64,000 nucleotides of DNA. It comes from Bacillota bacterium (lineage in GTDB: Bacteria > Bacillota > Bacilli > Paenibacillales > NBRC-103111). Numbering within the stretch: the stretch's first letter is position 1; every line of letters begins with the position of its first letter. The stretch lies in assembly GCA_023388055.1 (NCBI GenBank), contig JAEWGW010000011.1, positions 62,001-126,000 on the forward strand, read 5' to 3'. Below the pieces are notes generated by a model. That model was given only the letters and a program-made list of their open reading frames with translations, searched no databases and was not told where the DNA came from. Position numbers and translations under genes: made by a program. Below, piece by piece: positions 32,726 through 41,568 of this stretch.

Positions 32726-35700
32726 GTGAGAATCCGGGAAATCCGCGTGGAGGGTTTCGGCGGGCTGCAGAACCGGACGGTGGAGCTGCATGGCCCGATG
32801 ACCGTTTTATACGGCCCCAATGAAGCGGGCAAAAGCACGTTATTGCATCTGATCCGTGCGGTGCTGTTCGGTTTCCCCTCCCGCCAGTCGGGTTTGGAGC
32901 GGTTCGAACCGGCCAAAGGCGGCGTCCATGGCGGTTCTCTGGTGCTGGAGCCGGAGCCGGGCAGCCAGGTGCGTGTGTTCAGGCGTTCAGCGGACGCTGC
33001 TGCTGCAGGCGGAAAGGGACGTATTCCCTCCGCCGGACTGGTGACGGTTACGCTGCCGGACGGGCGCGAGGGAGGCGAGGAGCTGCTGCGGGAGCTGCTC
33101 GGGGGCGTAACGGCGGAGCAGTTCCGCAATTTGTTCGCCTTCACCCTGACGGAGCTGCAGGCACTGCATACTCTGACCTCGGAGGAGCTGGGCGGATTCC
33201 TGCACAGCGCCGGTCTGGGGGTGCGGGCTTCCCTGGTCCGGGAGACGGAGAAGCGGCTGGTCCAGGAGCTGGAGAGCCGCTTCCGGCCCAAGGGGCGGAA
33301 TCAGGGGATCAGCCAGTTACTGGGCGAGTGGGATACACTGGACAGCGCCTGGCGGAAAAGCCTGGTTCAAGCCGGGCGGTATAACCAGCTGACGGCAGAA
33401 ATCGGGGCTCTTACGGAGCGGATTGCGGAGGCCGGAGAAAAGCTGGCGGACGGGAAAGCCCGGTTGGAGCTGCTGGAGGCGGCTCTGGCCCAGCGGGAGC
33501 GCTGGCTGCGCCTGAGTCATGTGACGGAGTCACTCCAGGGGATGCCGGCGGCGGAAGAGTGTTGTTTTCCCGAGGAGGGCCTGTCCCGGCAGGACGTACT
33601 GCTGGGCGAAGTGGAGAAGCGGGAGGAAACGCTGGCCGGTTTGCGGATGAGGCATACCGCGCTGGAGGATATAATCGCCGCTTATTCCGAAGCGGATACC
33701 GGATTGGTGGGGCAGCGGCAGAGGACGCAGGCCTTAACGGAGGAGCTGAGCCTCTACAAGGCGGGCTTTGGCCAGGAGGAGGAGCTGCTTCTGGAGCTTG
33801 GGCGCCTGGAGCGTCTGCTGCAGGGGAAGCTGCAGGAAGGGGGCATCTCTTGCGGTGGTTTGCCCGCCGAAGCGGATTCGCCGGAAGTCCCCGAATTAAC
33901 CGCCGCCGTGCCCCCGGAGTCCTTTCCTCCAGTTACCCTGCAGCACCGGGAAGAGGCAACACGCTTCAAGGAGCTGTGGGGAGAGCGGGAGCTGTCCCGG
34001 GTCCGGCTGGACAGGGCTGTTGACGCTGCGGAAGCTGATCTGGCGCAGGCGGCGGCGCTGGTGCAGGAGCGGCGGGAGCTGCTGGCCGGAGCGGAACGGA
34101 CGCTTGCGGCGACGTATTCGCCTGAAGCGGACAGGCTGGCTGCGGAGCTGCCTGCGGTAGTTCGGGAGCTGCGCCGGGAATACGGGCAGCTGGCCGAGGT
34201 CGGACGGGAATACCGGCATCTGCGTGAACGGGAGCTGGAGCACCGTCTGTCGGTGGAGCAGCTTCAGGCCCAGGCAGAGGCAAACGGGCGGACCGTGTCC
34301 CGGCAGGAGGGACTGGATGGGCGTTTGGTGCTGCTTTGGGCGCTGCTTCTGGGTTTGGGGGGCGGGGCCGGGCTGTTTTTTGGGCTGGCCGGCAATTGGT
34401 TGATGGCGGCTGCAGGTTTGGTGGTTATGGCTGTTGGGGGTGGGGGGCTGCTCTTTGGCGGCAGGGCAGTCTCATCTGCAGACAGAGGCGGCCGTTCCTC
34501 CCGCCGGTACCGCCCCGGTGACGAAACGGCGGCGGGACTGGCGGCAGACACGCCGCTTGCCGCCCGGCGTCAAGAACTGGAGCAGGAGCTGGAACGCTTG
34601 CGCGGAAATCTGGAGGTCCGGCTGCAGGGGTTGAAAAGCAGCCTTGGAAGCAGCAGCGGACTTCCGTCGCTGGACTCCGGCAATGAAGCGCTGCCGGAGC
34701 AGTTGGAGGAGTGGTTATCCCGGCTGAATCAGGCATTGCGGGATTGTTACCAGCTGGAGGAAAAATGGAGGACTGCCCAAGAAGTGGAAAGCCGTCTGCG
34801 GCGCCAAGTGGACCAGTTGGGCCGGGAGCAGCGGAAAACGGAGCTGGAGCAAAGGGAGCTTTTGACCGAATGGAGGCAATGGCTGACCCAATGGAATGCG
34901 GAGACCGGGGAGCTGTCCCCCGAGGCGGCCATGGAGTTTGTGGCCTTGCTGGATCAGGCGGCGGAGCTTCGGCTGCGCCAGGAGGAGGGCCGTGGGCGGC
35001 TGGACCGCATCCGCAAAAACCGGGCGGCATTCGAAGCGTCTGCAGGAGCGGTTCTCGGTGCGGCCTTCGGCACGCCGGAGGAGCTGCAGCTTGCCTTGCA
35101 GGGCTTCCGCAAGGCGATAGAGCAGGCGGTGGAGCGCCAAAGCCGCTGCCGCGAGGCGGAGGAGGAGCTGGAGGCGCTCGCCCCGCGGCTGCGGCTGGAG
35201 GAGGAGGCGCTGCTCCGCTGCCGGGAAAAGCTGGCGCACTTGTGGCACCAGGCCGGTGCGGACGGCGAGGAGCACTTCCGGCGGCTGGGTGCCCGGGAGG
35301 CGGCCCGCCGTGAGCTGGAGGCGGAGGAAAAGAGCCTCCGGGAGCTGCTTGCTGCGGCCGTGGGCAGCAGCCGGTTGGACAGGTTGGGCGAGGTGCTGAA
35401 GAGCGGGTCCACCGCGGAGGTAGCCGCAGAGACCGAGCGGCTGGGGCAGGAGCTCCTGGAGCTGGAGGCGGCGGTAGACCGGTGGAAAGAGGAGAAGGGC
35501 AGGCTCCATGCGGACTACGCCCGTTTGGCGGACGGTGCCGATCATGGAGCGCTGCGGGAAAAGCAGGAGGAGCTCCTGGCCCGGTTCGGGGACGAGGCGT
35601 CCCAATGGGCGGTGTTCGCCATGGCGGCAGGTCTGTTGGCCCGCACCAAATCCCGCTATGAGCGGGAGAAGCAGCCGGAGGTGATGCGCCGGGCATCGGA

Positions 35701-36085
35701 GCATTTTGCCCGGCTGACGGGCGGACGTTATGTCCGCATCGCAGCGCCCATGGGTGAGGAGCGCCTGCTCGCCATCCGCCCCGGCGGGGAAGCGGTGGAC
35801 TCCGCCCGCTTGAGCCGCGGGACCGCAGAGCAGATGTACCTGGCCCTCCGCTTCGCACTTGCTGCGGAATTCGCCAGACAAACCCCACTGCCTCTTGTCA
35901 TGGACGATATCTTCGTCAATTTTGACGGAGAGCGCCTGCTGCTGGCGCTTCGGGAGCTCGCTGCGCTGTCGGAGCAGCATCAGGTGCTGCTCTTCACATG
36001 CCACCGCCATGTGCTGGACGCATTGGCGGAAGCAGCCCCCACGGCGCAGCGGATCCTGCTGCCGGGGGCTTCCGGCGCCGGCTGA
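32726..36085 (+). CDS. yhaN: Rad50/SbcC-like ATPase, YhaN
   Basis: A 1119-residue SMC-like ATPase starting at a GTG directly after the yhaO stop. The N-terminal Walker A is GPNEAGKST (30-38). Two long coiled-coil arms (about 215-520 and 600-960) are separated by a hydrophobic hairpin at about 533-578 (LVLLWALLLGLGGGAGLFFGLAG and a second span), a feature of YhaN in place of the Rad50 zinc hook, which suggests membrane association. The C-terminal lobe has the signature LSRGTAEQMYLALR (about 1028) and Walker B LVMDDIFVNFD (about 1060). Partner of YhaO in DNA end processing. Confidence 0.9.
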   Translation: MRIREIRVEGFGGLQNRTVELHGPMTVLYGPNEAGKSTLLHLIRAVLFGFPSRQSGLERFEPAKGGVHGGSLVLEPEPGSQVRVFRRSADAAAAGGKGRIPSAGLVTVTLPDGREGGEELLRELLGGVTAEQFRNLFAFTLTELQALHTLTSEELGGFLHSAGLGVRASLVRETEKRLVQELESRFRPKGRNQGISQLLGEWDTLDSAWRKSLVQAGRYNQLTAEIGALTERIAEAGEKLADGKARLELLEAALAQRERWLRLSHVTESLQGMPAAEECCFPEEGLSRQDVLLGEVEKREETLAGLRMRHTALEDIIAAYSEADTGLVGQRQRTQALTEELSLYKAGFGQEEELLLELGRLERLLQGKLQEGGISCGGLPAEADSPEVPELTAAVPPESFPPVTLQHREEATRFKELWGERELSRVRLDRAVDAAEADLAQAAALVQERRELLAGAERTLAATYSPEADRLAAELPAVVRELRREYGQLAEVGREYRHLRERELEHRLSVEQLQAQAEANGRTVSRQEGLDGRLVLLWALLLGLGGGAGLFFGLAGNWLMAAAGLVVMAVGGGGLLFGGRAVSSADRGGRSSRRYRPGDETAAGLAADTPLAARRQELEQELERLRGNLEVRLQGLKSSLGSSSGLPSLDSGNEALPEQLEEWLSRLNQALRDCYQLEEKWRTAQEVESRLRRQVDQLGREQRKTELEQRELLTEWRQWLTQWNAETGELSPEAAMEFVALLDQAAELRLRQEEGRGRLDRIRKNRAAFEASAGAVLGAAFGTPEELQLALQGFRKAIEQAVERQSRCREAEEELEALAPRLRLEEEALLRCREKLAHLWHQAGADGEEHFRRLGAREAARRELEAEEKSLRELLAAAVGSSRLDRLGEVLKSGSTAEVAAETERLGQELLELEAAVDRWKEEKGRLHADYARLADGADHGALREKQEELLARFGDEASQWAVFAMAAGLLARTKSRYEREKQPEVMRRASEHFARLTGGRYVRIAAPMGEERLLAIRPGGEAVDSARLSRGTAEQMYLALRFALAAEFARQTPLPLVMDDIFVNFDGERLLLALRELAALSEQHQVLLFTCHRHVLDALAEAAPTAQRILLPGASGAG

Positions 36086-36163
36086 GCTTCGGCGCCGGCT
36101 GCTGCTCCGGCTGGCAGTGCTTCCTCAGCCGGAGCATGGTGGCGCATCCCCGGCGTGGTTCCA

Positions 36164-36272
36164 CTAGCGGAAGGTTAGCCTCTCTTCTCGGGGATAACGG
36201 AAAAGCCTTTCCGTTTTCTGCTTACCTCCACTCTTGTATAAGCATTAGCGGAACTCCGGTTCCGCTATTTTT
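36164..36272. repeat. TAGCGGAA-type palindromic repeats
   Basis: The 490-bp gap 36086-36576 holds CTAGCGGAAG (36164), ATAACGGAAAAG...CTTTTCCGTT-like pairing (36194) and a perfect hairpin TAGCGGAAC-TCCG-GTTCCGCTA (36246-36267) followed by TTTTT, which may terminate the yhaO-yhaN transcript. No gene is seen in the gap. Confidence 0.65.
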
Positions 36273-36448
36273 GTGTCTTTTATCAGCCAGAGCGTGTGTG
36301 CATATCCAGATAAAGGGGGGGCGAACGAGCAGCTAAGGGTGCCAGAGGCGGACGGAGCTTTTTAAGCCGGGGCATGGGCGAATGGGAGGTGGTGCTGCAG
36401 CGAACCTTCCTACTTAAGTCTTGCGCGTTTAGAAAAGATATGTTTAAA

Positions 36449-36463
36449 TAGTAAATATTACGA
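36449..36463. promoter_or_regulatory. Predicted Zur box upstream of zagA
   Basis: TAGTAAATATTACGA matches the Bacillus Zur consensus TCGTAATnATTACGA at 12 of the 14 defined positions. It lies 114 bp before the GTPase gene, just downstream of a weak promoter-like pair (TTGCGC at 36421, TTAAAT at 36444), so zinc-bound Zur would block transcription. Confidence 0.7.
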
Positions 36464-36500
36464 TTAAATGGCGAGGTACCCGCATGTATTCCTTATTTGT

Positions 36501-36526
36501 TAGTCTAACAAGCTAGTCTAACAAGC
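36501..36526. repeat. 13-bp perfect tandem repeat
   Basis: TAGTCTAACAAGC occurs twice head to tail. The first copy with upstream TTGT forms TTGTTA-gtc-TAACAA. It lies between the Zur box and the zagA start; a regulatory role is possible but unproven. Confidence 0.6.
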
Positions 36527-36576
36527 GAGTATAAGACGAGCGGATATCAAGTGATGACAAGGAGTGAGCAGAAGAA

Positions 36577-37806
36577 ATGAGTAAATTGAAAGATAACCGG
36601 ATTCCTGTTACCGTCCTGTGCGGCTATTTGGGCTCAGGCAAAACCACGCTGCTGAACCATGTGCTGAACAACCGGGAGGGCCTGCGTGTAGCCGTCATTG
36701 TTAACGATATGGGTGAGGTGAACATCGACGCCTCCCTGATTCAGTCCGGCGCATCCCTGTCGCGTACGGAGGAGAAGCTGGTATCCTTGTCCAACGGCTG
36801 CATCTGCTGTACCCTGCGAGAGGACTTGCTGCTGGAGGTGAAGAAGCTGGCGGAGGAGAAGCGGTTTGACTATATTCTCATCGAATCCACTGGGGTCGGG
36901 GAGCCAGTGCCCATCGCCCAAACCTTCACCTACCGGGATGAAGCTAACGGAGTCGATCTGACGGACTATTGCCGGCTGGATTGCATGGTTACGGTGGTGG
37001 ATGCGTATACTCTATGGCGGAATTTCTCCTCCGGCAACCAGCTTCTGGAACGCTCCGAAGCGGAGGAGAGCGGGGAGGAGCCGGATATTATCGATCTCCT
37101 GATCGATCAGATCGAGTTCTGCGATGTGCTCATTTTGAATAAATGCGACAGGCTGCAGGAAACCGAGCTGGAGCAGCTGGAGGGAGTGCTTCGTACTCTT
37201 CAGCCCCGAGCCAAGCTGGTCCGCAGCATATATGGAAGGATAGATGCCGCCGAAATTCTCAATACCGGCCGCTTCGACTTCGACGAGGCTAGCGCTTCCG
37301 CAGGCTGGATGCGGGAGCTGCAGAAGGAGGAGCATACACCGGAAACGGAGGAGTATGGCATCGGCTCCTTCGTGTACCGCAGGCGTCGTCCGTTCCACCC
37401 GGGCCGGCTTTACAAATTCCTGACCAAGCTACCTCAGGAAATTGTCCGCTCCAAGGGATTTCTCTGGCTGGCCTCCCGCCCGGATATGGCTGCCTCCATC
37501 GGACAAGCCGGCCCATCCATCCAGTTTGGCCCGGCAGGCTTTTGGCTGGCGACTCTCCCGGAGAAGGAACGGGAGCTCTATTTCCAGGAAAGCCCCGACC
37601 TGCTCAAAACATGGGACCCGGAGTGGGGCGACCGGATGAATGAGCTGGTTCTGATCGGCATCCGGCTGGACCGGGAGCATCTCACCGCACAGCTGGATCA
37701 ATGCCTGCTCACCGACCGGGAGATGGCAGCCGACTGGAAGACGCTGCGGGACCCGTTCCCCTCCTGGGAAACCCCTGAGCCTGTCAAGGAGGAAATCGGC
37801 CAATAA
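36577..37806 (+). CDS. zagA: Zinc-responsive COG0523 GTPase (ZagA/YciC type)
   Basis: A 409-residue G3E/CobW-family GTPase and likely zinc metallochaperone. GYLGSGKTT (16-24) is the P-loop, CICC (75-78, within SNGCICCTLRED) the metal-binding CxCC, ESTGVGEP the switch region and LNKCD (about 187) the guanine specificity motif. HTPETEEYGIGSFVYRRRRPFHP is the His/Glu-containing linker found in YciC-type members. The C-terminal CobW domain is complete. The upstream Zur box supports expression under zinc limitation, when such proteins deliver zinc to essential enzymes such as folate GTP cyclohydrolase. Confidence 0.92.
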   Translation: MSKLKDNRIPVTVLCGYLGSGKTTLLNHVLNNREGLRVAVIVNDMGEVNIDASLIQSGASLSRTEEKLVSLSNGCICCTLREDLLLEVKKLAEEKRFDYILIESTGVGEPVPIAQTFTYRDEANGVDLTDYCRLDCMVTVVDAYTLWRNFSSGNQLLERSEAEESGEEPDIIDLLIDQIEFCDVLILNKCDRLQETELEQLEGVLRTLQPRAKLVRSIYGRIDAAEILNTGRFDFDEASASAGWMRELQKEEHTPETEEYGIGSFVYRRRRPFHPGRLYKFLTKLPQEIVRSKGFLWLASRPDMAASIGQAGPSIQFGPAGFWLATLPEKERELYFQESPDLLKTWDPEWGDRMNELVLIGIRLDREHLTAQLDQCLLTDREMAADWKTLRDPFPSWETPEPVKEEIGQ

Positions 37807-37818
37807 CCTTCCTGCACA

Positions 37819-37866
37819 CCCAAAAGGCAAGGAGCGCAGATATATCCGGCTGCCTTGCCTTTTGGG
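37819..37866. terminator. Long hairpin after zagA
   Basis: CCCAAAAGGCAAGG and CCTTGCCTTTTGGG form a perfect 14-bp stem around a 20-base loop. The T-tract is poor, so termination is likely but not certain. Confidence 0.6.
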
Positions 37867-37920
37867 TCTCTTCCATTTTCCCCGATAATTCATCGAGAAC
37901 ATGCCGAGTTTGATCAAAAT

Positions 37921-37977
37921 AAGCCCTTTTCCACCGGGCGGACAGGTGTTGGCCTGCCTTACCGGGGAAAAGGGCTT
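37921..37977. terminator. Large inverted repeat between zagA and rsgA
   Basis: AAGCCCTTTTCC and GGAAAAGGGCTT are perfect 12-bp arms, with an inner AGG/CCT stem. It is placed to terminate rsgA on the reverse strand. Confidence 0.55.
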
Positions 37978-38034
37978 CCGGATTTTTACGAGTTTTCACG
38001 GTTCTTCACCGATCTTAATAGATCTTCACAGATC

Positions 38035-39102
38035 TTAACGGGGCTTATGGGTGCGCATTTGCTTGTGGAGCTGCTTCCATTTGGTTTTTTCCTGGAGCTG
38101 AAGCTGCTTATCCTCCTTACGCGCCAGATAAGCCAGCTCCTTCTGGAGCTTTAGATAGCTGTTGTAACGGTCCTCCTCCAGGGTGCCGTCCTGCAGGGCG
38201 GCTTGAACGGCACAGCCCGGCTCCCGGTTATGGGAGCAGTTGTGGAAGCGGCATTGGCCGGACAAGGTTTCCACATCGGCAAAACCGGTGCTGATCCCTT
38301 GGTCCGCATCCCACAGCTGCAGCTCCCGCATGCCGGGTGTATCCAGCAGCAGTCCGCCGTCAGGCAAAAGCAGCAGCTCCCGGTGGGTGGTGGTGTGGCG
38401 TCCCCGTCCGTCATCCTCGCGGATGCCGCCGGTATCCATGGCTTCATGGCCGATGAGCCGGTTAATCAGGGTAGATTTGCCTACACCAGAGGAACCCATA
38501 AGCGCTACGGTTTTTCCTTTGCCGATGTAAGGCGCCAGCTCCTCCAGCCCGATTCCGTCCAGTGCGCTTACGGCGTGGATTGGAACCCCTGCAGCCACCA
38601 TGTTCACCTGCGCCATCAGTTCGTCCCGCTCTTCACACAGATCCGCTTTGCTCAGGATCACCACCGGGTTGGCCCCGCTTTCCCAGGCCAGGATCAGGTA
38701 ACGCTCCAGTCTGCGCAGATTAAAGTCCTGATTCAGCGCCTGCACCAGGAAGATGGTATCCACGTTCACCGCCACGATCTGCTCTTCCGTTACTGCCCCG
38801 GCAACCTTGCGGGAAAATTTGCTGAAGCGGGGGAGCAGTCCGCGGATGGTGGCCCGCCCGTCGGATTCCCGAAGGTTGGCCATCACCCAATCGCCCACTG
38901 CCGGGAAATCCTCCCGGCCATCCGCCTGATAACGGAATTTGCCGGTGACCTCTGCCAGATATTCACCGTTCTCCGAGACGATCCGGTACATATGCTTGTG
39001 CTCCAATATAACACGGGCGGGAACACATCCCTGGGCCCGGTAAATATCTGCTTCCTCATCAAACAAGGGGCGCCAGCCCCATTGTGCTAAAAAGTCGTTC
39101 AA
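38035..39102 (-). CDS. rsgA: Ribosome small subunit-dependent GTPase A (RsgA family)
   Basis: A 355-residue circularly permuted GTPase that matures the 30S subunit. An OB-fold N-terminal domain is followed by the permuted G motifs: LSKADL (G4), VSALDGIG (G5), GSSGVGKSTLINRL (G1), GGIREDDGRGRHTTTHREL (G2) and LLDTPGMRELQLW (G3). A C-terminal zinc knuckle reads CRFHNCSHNREPGC. The start is the TTG at 39102 with AGGAGG seven bases upstream. It is longer than B. subtilis RsgA (about 298) and not beside prkC/rpe, so it may be the second, longer paralogue found in many Bacillales. Confidence 0.92.
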   Translation of the reverse strand: MNDFLAQWGWRPLFDEEADIYRAQGCVPARVILEHKHMYRIVSENGEYLAEVTGKFRYQADGREDFPAVGDWVMANLRESDGRATIRGLLPRFSKFSRKVAGAVTEEQIVAVNVDTIFLVQALNQDFNLRRLERYLILAWESGANPVVILSKADLCEERDELMAQVNMVAAGVPIHAVSALDGIGLEELAPYIGKGKTVALMGSSGVGKSTLINRLIGHEAMDTGGIREDDGRGRHTTTHRELLLLPDGGLLLDTPGMRELQLWDADQGISTGFADVETLSGQCRFHNCSHNREPGCAVQAALQDGTLEEDRYNSYLKLQKELAYLARKEDKQLQLQEKTKWKQLHKQMRTHKPR

Positions 39103-39129
39103 TGTTTTTCCTCCTGCCAAGATAAATTA

Positions 39130-39385
39130 GGGCGTGTCTGAAAACTCCGAGGGGAGCAGATTTCAGACACGGTCTAGGATGGCTGAGTTCCGGTGGAACT
39201 GAGCCGTTTTCTTCGCAGGAGTCCGATTACATGTGGTCAGGACAAGACCTCCAGCCTCGGACACCTGCGTCCGTCTTTTCCATTCGTCAGCAAGTGCATA
39301 CAACATCATCCTTCCGATACATTCATAGTGAGTTACATATGTGCCTGAAACTTCGCTATACGCTGCTTAGTTATCAGACACACCC
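39130..39385. mobile_element. MITE-like element with TA flanks
   Basis: The 256-bp segment begins GGGCGTGTCTGAAAACTCC and ends TCAGACACACCC, inverted to each other, and both ends are flanked by TA. The first 45 bp are themselves palindromic and nearly match the 40-bp element at 46430. Inside there is no transposase open frame. TA duplication suggests mobilisation by an IS630/Tc1-like or IS427-like transposase. The whole gap between rsgA and the EamA gene (39103-39667) carries no gene. Confidence 0.65.
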
Positions 39386-39486
39386 TAGTATACGCAAAAA
39401 AAGCCGCTTCCGCAGGGGAACGGATGATTATAACCAAATATTATTTCCGGGATGCCTATGGGTTGGTTGGGCGTGTTATCTATGAA

Positions 39487-39622
39487 TACCGGAAAGAGAT
39501 TTCCGCTATCGCCCTATCTACAGCCAGCCGAACGGCAAAAAAGAAGGAATAGCGGAAAATCGGTTCCGCTATTCCTTCTATTTAGGCTGCCGGGCCCCAT
39601 AGCGGAAGAACACTTCCGCTAA
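39487..39622. repeat. TAGCGGAA/TTCCGCTA palindromic repeats
   Basis: Three short palindromes: CCGGAAA...TTTCCGCTAT (39489-39509), a perfect 16-bp-stem hairpin AGAAGGAATAGCGGAA with TTCCGCTATTCCTTCT (39542-39579), and TAGCGGAA-gaacac-TTCCGCTA (39600-39621). The last two right arms are 50 bp apart. The middle hairpin could act as a terminator for the EamA gene. Confidence 0.75.
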
Positions 39623-39667
39623 CGCAGCTCTTCAGCAGCAATATGTCCGTGATATCCGCCTGACGCG

Positions 39668-40591
39668 TCAACCCAGCAGCCGCAGAGCGAGTACCCCGGC
39701 GAAGGCCAGGATCATCCCGGCCAGCTCCATGGGCTTCACCCGCTCCCGGAGGATGATCCAGGCATACAGCATAATAATCAGCGCATTCAGCGCAATAATG
39801 GCGGAAACCAGGCCGGTGATGCCCATTTTCATAGCGGGCATCATCAGGATCATCCCGGAGATGTTGCTGATGCCGACGGCCATACCGATTCCCACGGTTT
39901 TGCCGAGACTCCAGCGCGGGGGCTGTCCCCCTTCAGCAGCAGCGGCTGTTTCTTTCCGGGCCAAAGCGGCCTCTGCACCTCCGCGGGCTTCCGCAGCCAG
40001 CTGCCGCTTCCGGTCCATACCCGCGGATACGGCGAACAGCAGACTGCCGGTCACGTACATCAGCACAAGGGTGGGCAGCGTTTCGCCACCGGACAATGCC
40101 GCTTGTTTGCTGGACAAATCCGTAAAGGCGAAGGTGACCATAGCCAGAAGACCCCATTGGGCGCCCTCCATATTGCGCAGGCTTAAACCCCCGGCGCTTT
40201 TCACCAGCAAGCCGCCGCCCAGAATGACCACAAAGCATAACGTTTGACCGACGCTCAGATGCTCTTTCCACAGCACCATTGCCGCCAGGACGACAATGAG
40301 TGGAGGCAGCCCCACCAACAGCGCCACCAGCGAGGCCTTGCCCACCGCAAAGCCCTTATGCATGGCGGAGTTGGACACAAAGGAGAACAGCCCCATGGCG
40401 ATGCCGACTGCCGCACCCGCCGTCCAAGGCTGTCCCCAGAACAAATTCAATGCCAAAGCCACCACTGCTCCGCAGGCATACACGCCGAACAGCAGCATAT
40501 TCCGGTCCGCCGGCTGCCGGGAGGTCCATTGGTACAGAATCCCCCTTAAGCCGAAGCAGACTGCAGCCGAAGCCGCCAATAACAACCACAT
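39668..40591 (-). CDS. EamA/DMT-family transporter
   Basis: A 307-residue membrane protein with about ten hydrophobic helices in two halves, the drug/metabolite transporter pattern. The second half ends with ITGLVSAIIALNALIIMLYAWIILRERVKPMELAGMILAFAGVLAL, the typical EamA repeat end, and the first has LWKEHLSVGQTLCFVVILGGGLLV at the matching place. A charged loop of about 35 residues (190-225) separates the halves. The substrate is unknown. It lies 49 bp downstream of the SDR gene on the same strand, so they probably share a transcript. Confidence 0.85.
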   Translation of the reverse strand: MWLLLAASAAVCFGLRGILYQWTSRQPADRNMLLFGVYACGAVVALALNLFWGQPWTAGAAVGIAMGLFSFVSNSAMHKGFAVGKASLVALLVGLPPLIVVLAAMVLWKEHLSVGQTLCFVVILGGGLLVKSAGGLSLRNMEGAQWGLLAMVTFAFTDLSSKQAALSGGETLPTLVLMYVTGSLLFAVSAGMDRKRQLAAEARGGAEAALARKETAAAAEGGQPPRWSLGKTVGIGMAVGISNISGMILMMPAMKMGITGLVSAIIALNALIIMLYAWIILRERVKPMELAGMILAFAGVLALRLLG

Positions 40592-40640
40592 GAATGATCA
40601 GGTCCTCTCCAGATGTCATCACACTACACGACAAACAATA

Positions 40641-41405
40641 TTACTCCTCATAAATCATCTTGACGGTCATCCCGCCGTCCACCACCAGATTCTGCCCGGT
40701 GACGAAACCAGCCGTATCCCCGCATAAATAGAGGCAAGCGGCGGCAATGTCCTCCGGAGTGCCCACACGGCCTGCGGGATGCTGAAGCAGGTCCTTTTCG
40801 CTGTGGAAAGGGGTGACTGACCGGGAGCCCAGCTGCCAATCCCGGGTCTCGATCCACCCTGGGCTAACCGCATTCACGCGGATTCCGTATTCGCCGAGGC
40901 TGACAGCCATGGCATGAGTGAGAGCGAGAATGCCGCCCTTGGAGGCCGAATACGCTTCAGTCCCCGGCTCCGACATCAGTGCACGGGTAGAGGAGATATG
41001 GACGATGCAACCGCCTGTTCCCTGATCCCGCATCCGCCGGGCAGCCAGCTGGGAGGCCAGGAAGGTGCCGGTGAGATTCACCGCAATGACCCGGCTCCAA
41101 TCCTCAAGAGACAGCTCCAGCATAGACGCATTTTTTCCGATGCCTGCGTTGTTGATCAGAACATGGATGTCCCCCAGCTCCAGAGCCGTCACCCGGAACC
41201 ACCGCTCCACGTCCTCCCGGATGCCCATATCCGCGCAGCAGAAAATCCCTGTTCCGCCCGCCTCATGAATCATTTTGATGACCTCCAGCCCGGCTTCCCG
41301 GTCCGTATCGCACAGGGACACGGCATATCCCGCTTCAGCCAGACGCATCGCCACACAGCGGCCAATTCCTTGGGCGCCTCCCGACACAAGCGCTGTTTTC
41401 GCCAT
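40641..41405 (-). CDS. Short-chain dehydrogenase/reductase
   Basis: A 254-residue NAD(P)-dependent SDR. The ATG at 41405 is chosen for GGAGG eight bases upstream. SGGAQGIGRCVA is the TGxxxGxG-type cofactor loop (Ser for Thr), NNAGIG the conserved strand motif, and ISSTRAL the catalytic Ser. YSASK gives Tyr and Lys, and VSPGWI follows. An Asp after the second strand (SLCDTDREA) suggests NAD preference. FVTGQNLVVDGGM is the usual family C-terminus. The substrate is unknown. Confidence 0.9.
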   Translation of the reverse strand: MAKTALVSGGAQGIGRCVAMRLAEAGYAVSLCDTDREAGLEVIKMIHEAGGTGIFCCADMGIREDVERWFRVTALELGDIHVLINNAGIGKNASMLELSLEDWSRVIAVNLTGTFLASQLAARRMRDQGTGGCIVHISSTRALMSEPGTEAYSASKGGILALTHAMAVSLGEYGIRVNAVSPGWIETRDWQLGSRSVTPFHSEKDLLQHPAGRVGTPEDIAAACLYLCGDTAGFVTGQNLVVDGGMTVKMIYEE

Positions 41406-41568
41406 TCGCCAACCTCCCTCCGAAAGATAGACTACCAACATATTACCACAATCGGCTGAAATGACTCTATCCCTTTCACCAAAAGCGTTGCTTTTTGGGA
41501 GCGGCTTGGAATACTATAGAAGTAGCTTATGGATTATTTCTATAGGTTTATGAAAGGAGGCCGCCGCA

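Noticed and set aside
34425..36010. Long reverse-strand open frames inside yhaN
   Set aside because: Pro/Ala/Arg-rich translations caused by high GC in the opposite strand; no ribosome sites or motifs.
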